A stretch of DNA of 64,000 nt, from NCBI RefSeq assembly GCF_030123065.1, contig NZ_CP126093.1, positions 1,120,001-1,184,000 on the forward strand. Direction: 5' to 3'. This DNA comes from Neobacillus sp. DY30 (lineage in GTDB: Bacteria > Bacillota > Bacilli > Bacillales > Cytobacillaceae). A program made the position numbers and the translations under genes. The notes beneath the pieces were generated by a model. That model searched no databases. It had not been told where the DNA came from and worked only from the letters and a program-made list of their open reading frames with translations. This document shows positions 63,312 through 64,000 of this stretch, piece after piece; position 1 is the first letter of the stretch, and each line of letters begins with the position of its first letter.

Positions 63312-64000
63312 GTGTAAATACTGTCTCCGGGCAAAACAAGAATCGTGATGGCCGCAGAGTTCTGGCGTTTTTAAGACCCTATAAAAAGTGGGTAATTGCT
63401 GACTCAGTTGTTATTGCAATAAGTCAGGTTTTTTCAGCTTTAATCCCTACATTAGCGCTTAGCTGGCTTGTGGATACAATCATCCCAAATGAAAATCATT
63501 CTTGGCTTTGGGGCTTAATGTGGTTATTAATCTTTTCTGCCATCTTCGATTTAGTCATGATGGTTATTGATGAATATTTTTGCCACCAAACGGCAAAGAC
63601 GGTAACCAATTGGCAAAAGCTGCGTCTGTTTAGTCATTTGCAGATTGTCCCTTATTCCTTTTATCATAACAACTCTTCTGGGGAGCTGCTGGCACGAGTC
63701 TCGGATGACCCTGATACTCTCCACAATTTTCTTGCTTGGGAAGGATCGACCTTCATGGCAAGTGTCCAGGGAGTATTTATTTACAGTCTGGTATTGCTTT
63801 GGATTCATCCTTATTTAATGATTACCAGTGTGGTTTTAGGTGTTATCTTTTATTGGACTTCTAATTATGTTGGGGTTAGGACCAGGGCTGCCTCTGCTAA
63901 TGCGAGACAAGAGGCTTCTAGATACCTAGAGAGACTAAGAGAATCGGTTACGGGAATTCATTTATCACGAGTGATGGGAGTCTCTGAAAATGAGGTGGAA
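63308..64000 (+). CDS. ABC exporter half-transporter 2 (partial, runs off the window)
   Basis: The ATG overlaps the stop of the previous gene (ATGA). 231 codons are visible with no stop before the window ends. The text is the transmembrane part of an ABC exporter: RVLAFLRPYKKWVIADSVVI, SFYHNNSSGELLARVSDDPD and RESVTGIHLSRVMGVSEN match the standard intracellular loops. The ATPase domain lies beyond base 64000. It is the partner of the first half-transporter (YfiC-like position). Confidence 0.9.
   Translation, partial: MSVNTVSGQNKNRDGRRVLAFLRPYKKWVIADSVVIAISQVFSALIPTLALSWLVDTIIPNENHSWLWGLMWLLIFSAIFDLVMMVIDEYFCHQTAKTVTNWQKLRLFSHLQIVPYSFYHNNSSGELLARVSDDPDTLHNFLAWEGSTFMASVQGVFIYSLVLLWIHPYLMITSVVLGVIFYWTSNYVGVRTRAASANARQEASRYLERLRESVTGIHLSRVMGVSENEVE

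Noticed and set aside
1..64000. CRISPR arrays, tRNA or rRNA genes, intact insertion sequences, prophage genes
   Set aside because: None was seen. The only direct-repeat array has no spacers, and the only recombinase sequence is a short broken tail.

Overview
The window is low-GC Firmicutes DNA. Strong AGGAGG-type ribosome binding sites, ATG/GTG/TTG starts, compact genes and rho-independent terminators after most transcription units all fit this. Gene content (LiaFSR, SinI/SinR, PdaA, an intracellular serine protease, ZosA, a CwlO-type endopeptidase) points to an endospore-forming Bacillaceae. From about 14.8 to 28.9 kb the order yfkK, yfkI, yfkH, (zosA), yfkF, yfkE, (yczE-like), yfkD, fumA, pdaA, yfjO-like resembles the yfjO-yfkK region of Bacillus subtilis, so this part is core chromosome. 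I cannot name the species from sequence alone.

Layout. 0-2 kb: end of liaF, then liaS and liaR (cell-envelope stress), followed by a nested, interlocked inverted repeat. 2-8 kb: a MOP-family flippase, an ECF sigma factor, a BI-1 family protein, MscL, an M29 aminopeptidase, a 38-residue membrane peptide and an MFS transporter. 8-12.4 kb: topB and an orphan hutH. 12.4-14.8 kb: two small genes, then a class I cyclic-di-GMP (GEMM-I) riboswitch directly in front of a 49-residue SinI-type anti-repressor, with sinR convergent to it, then map. 14.8-29 kb: the yfk/yfj-like core block, with a 13-copy 21-bp tandem repeat between fumA and a NERD-domain gene, and a decayed serine-recombinase tail. 29-40 kb: an acetate/succinate-type transporter, then an accessory sugar-utilisation island: AraC-family regulator, secreted GH2 glycosidase broken by one in-frame TAA, a three-gene TRAP transporter and a secreted GH3 glycosidase, with two near-consensus cre sites. 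40-48 kb: DUF1540 peptide, a polar amino-acid ABC transporter, a glycosyltransferase/TetR divergent pair, a tRNA-dihydrouridine synthase, an intracellular serine protease and a VOC protein. 48-52.4 kb: mtnX-mtnB-mtnD (methionine salvage) divergent from a metK copy. 52.4-59 kb: a CwlO-like peptidase with a WalR box, an MFS transporter, an ABC-F protein behind a long attenuator-like leader containing a six-codon leader peptide, and SelO. 59-64 kb: a 794-residue protein with two isoprenoid-synthase-type domains in tandem, followed by a two-gene ABC exporter whose second gene runs off the window.

Three systems stand out: the c-di-GMP riboswitch on sinI, which would couple the second messenger directly to the biofilm master switch; the ABC-F leader, which looks like a drug-responsive attenuator; and the tandem isoprenoid-synthase protein beside an ABC exporter, whose domain order is reminiscent of chimeric terpene synthases. 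All functions are inferred by reading motifs; no database search was run.
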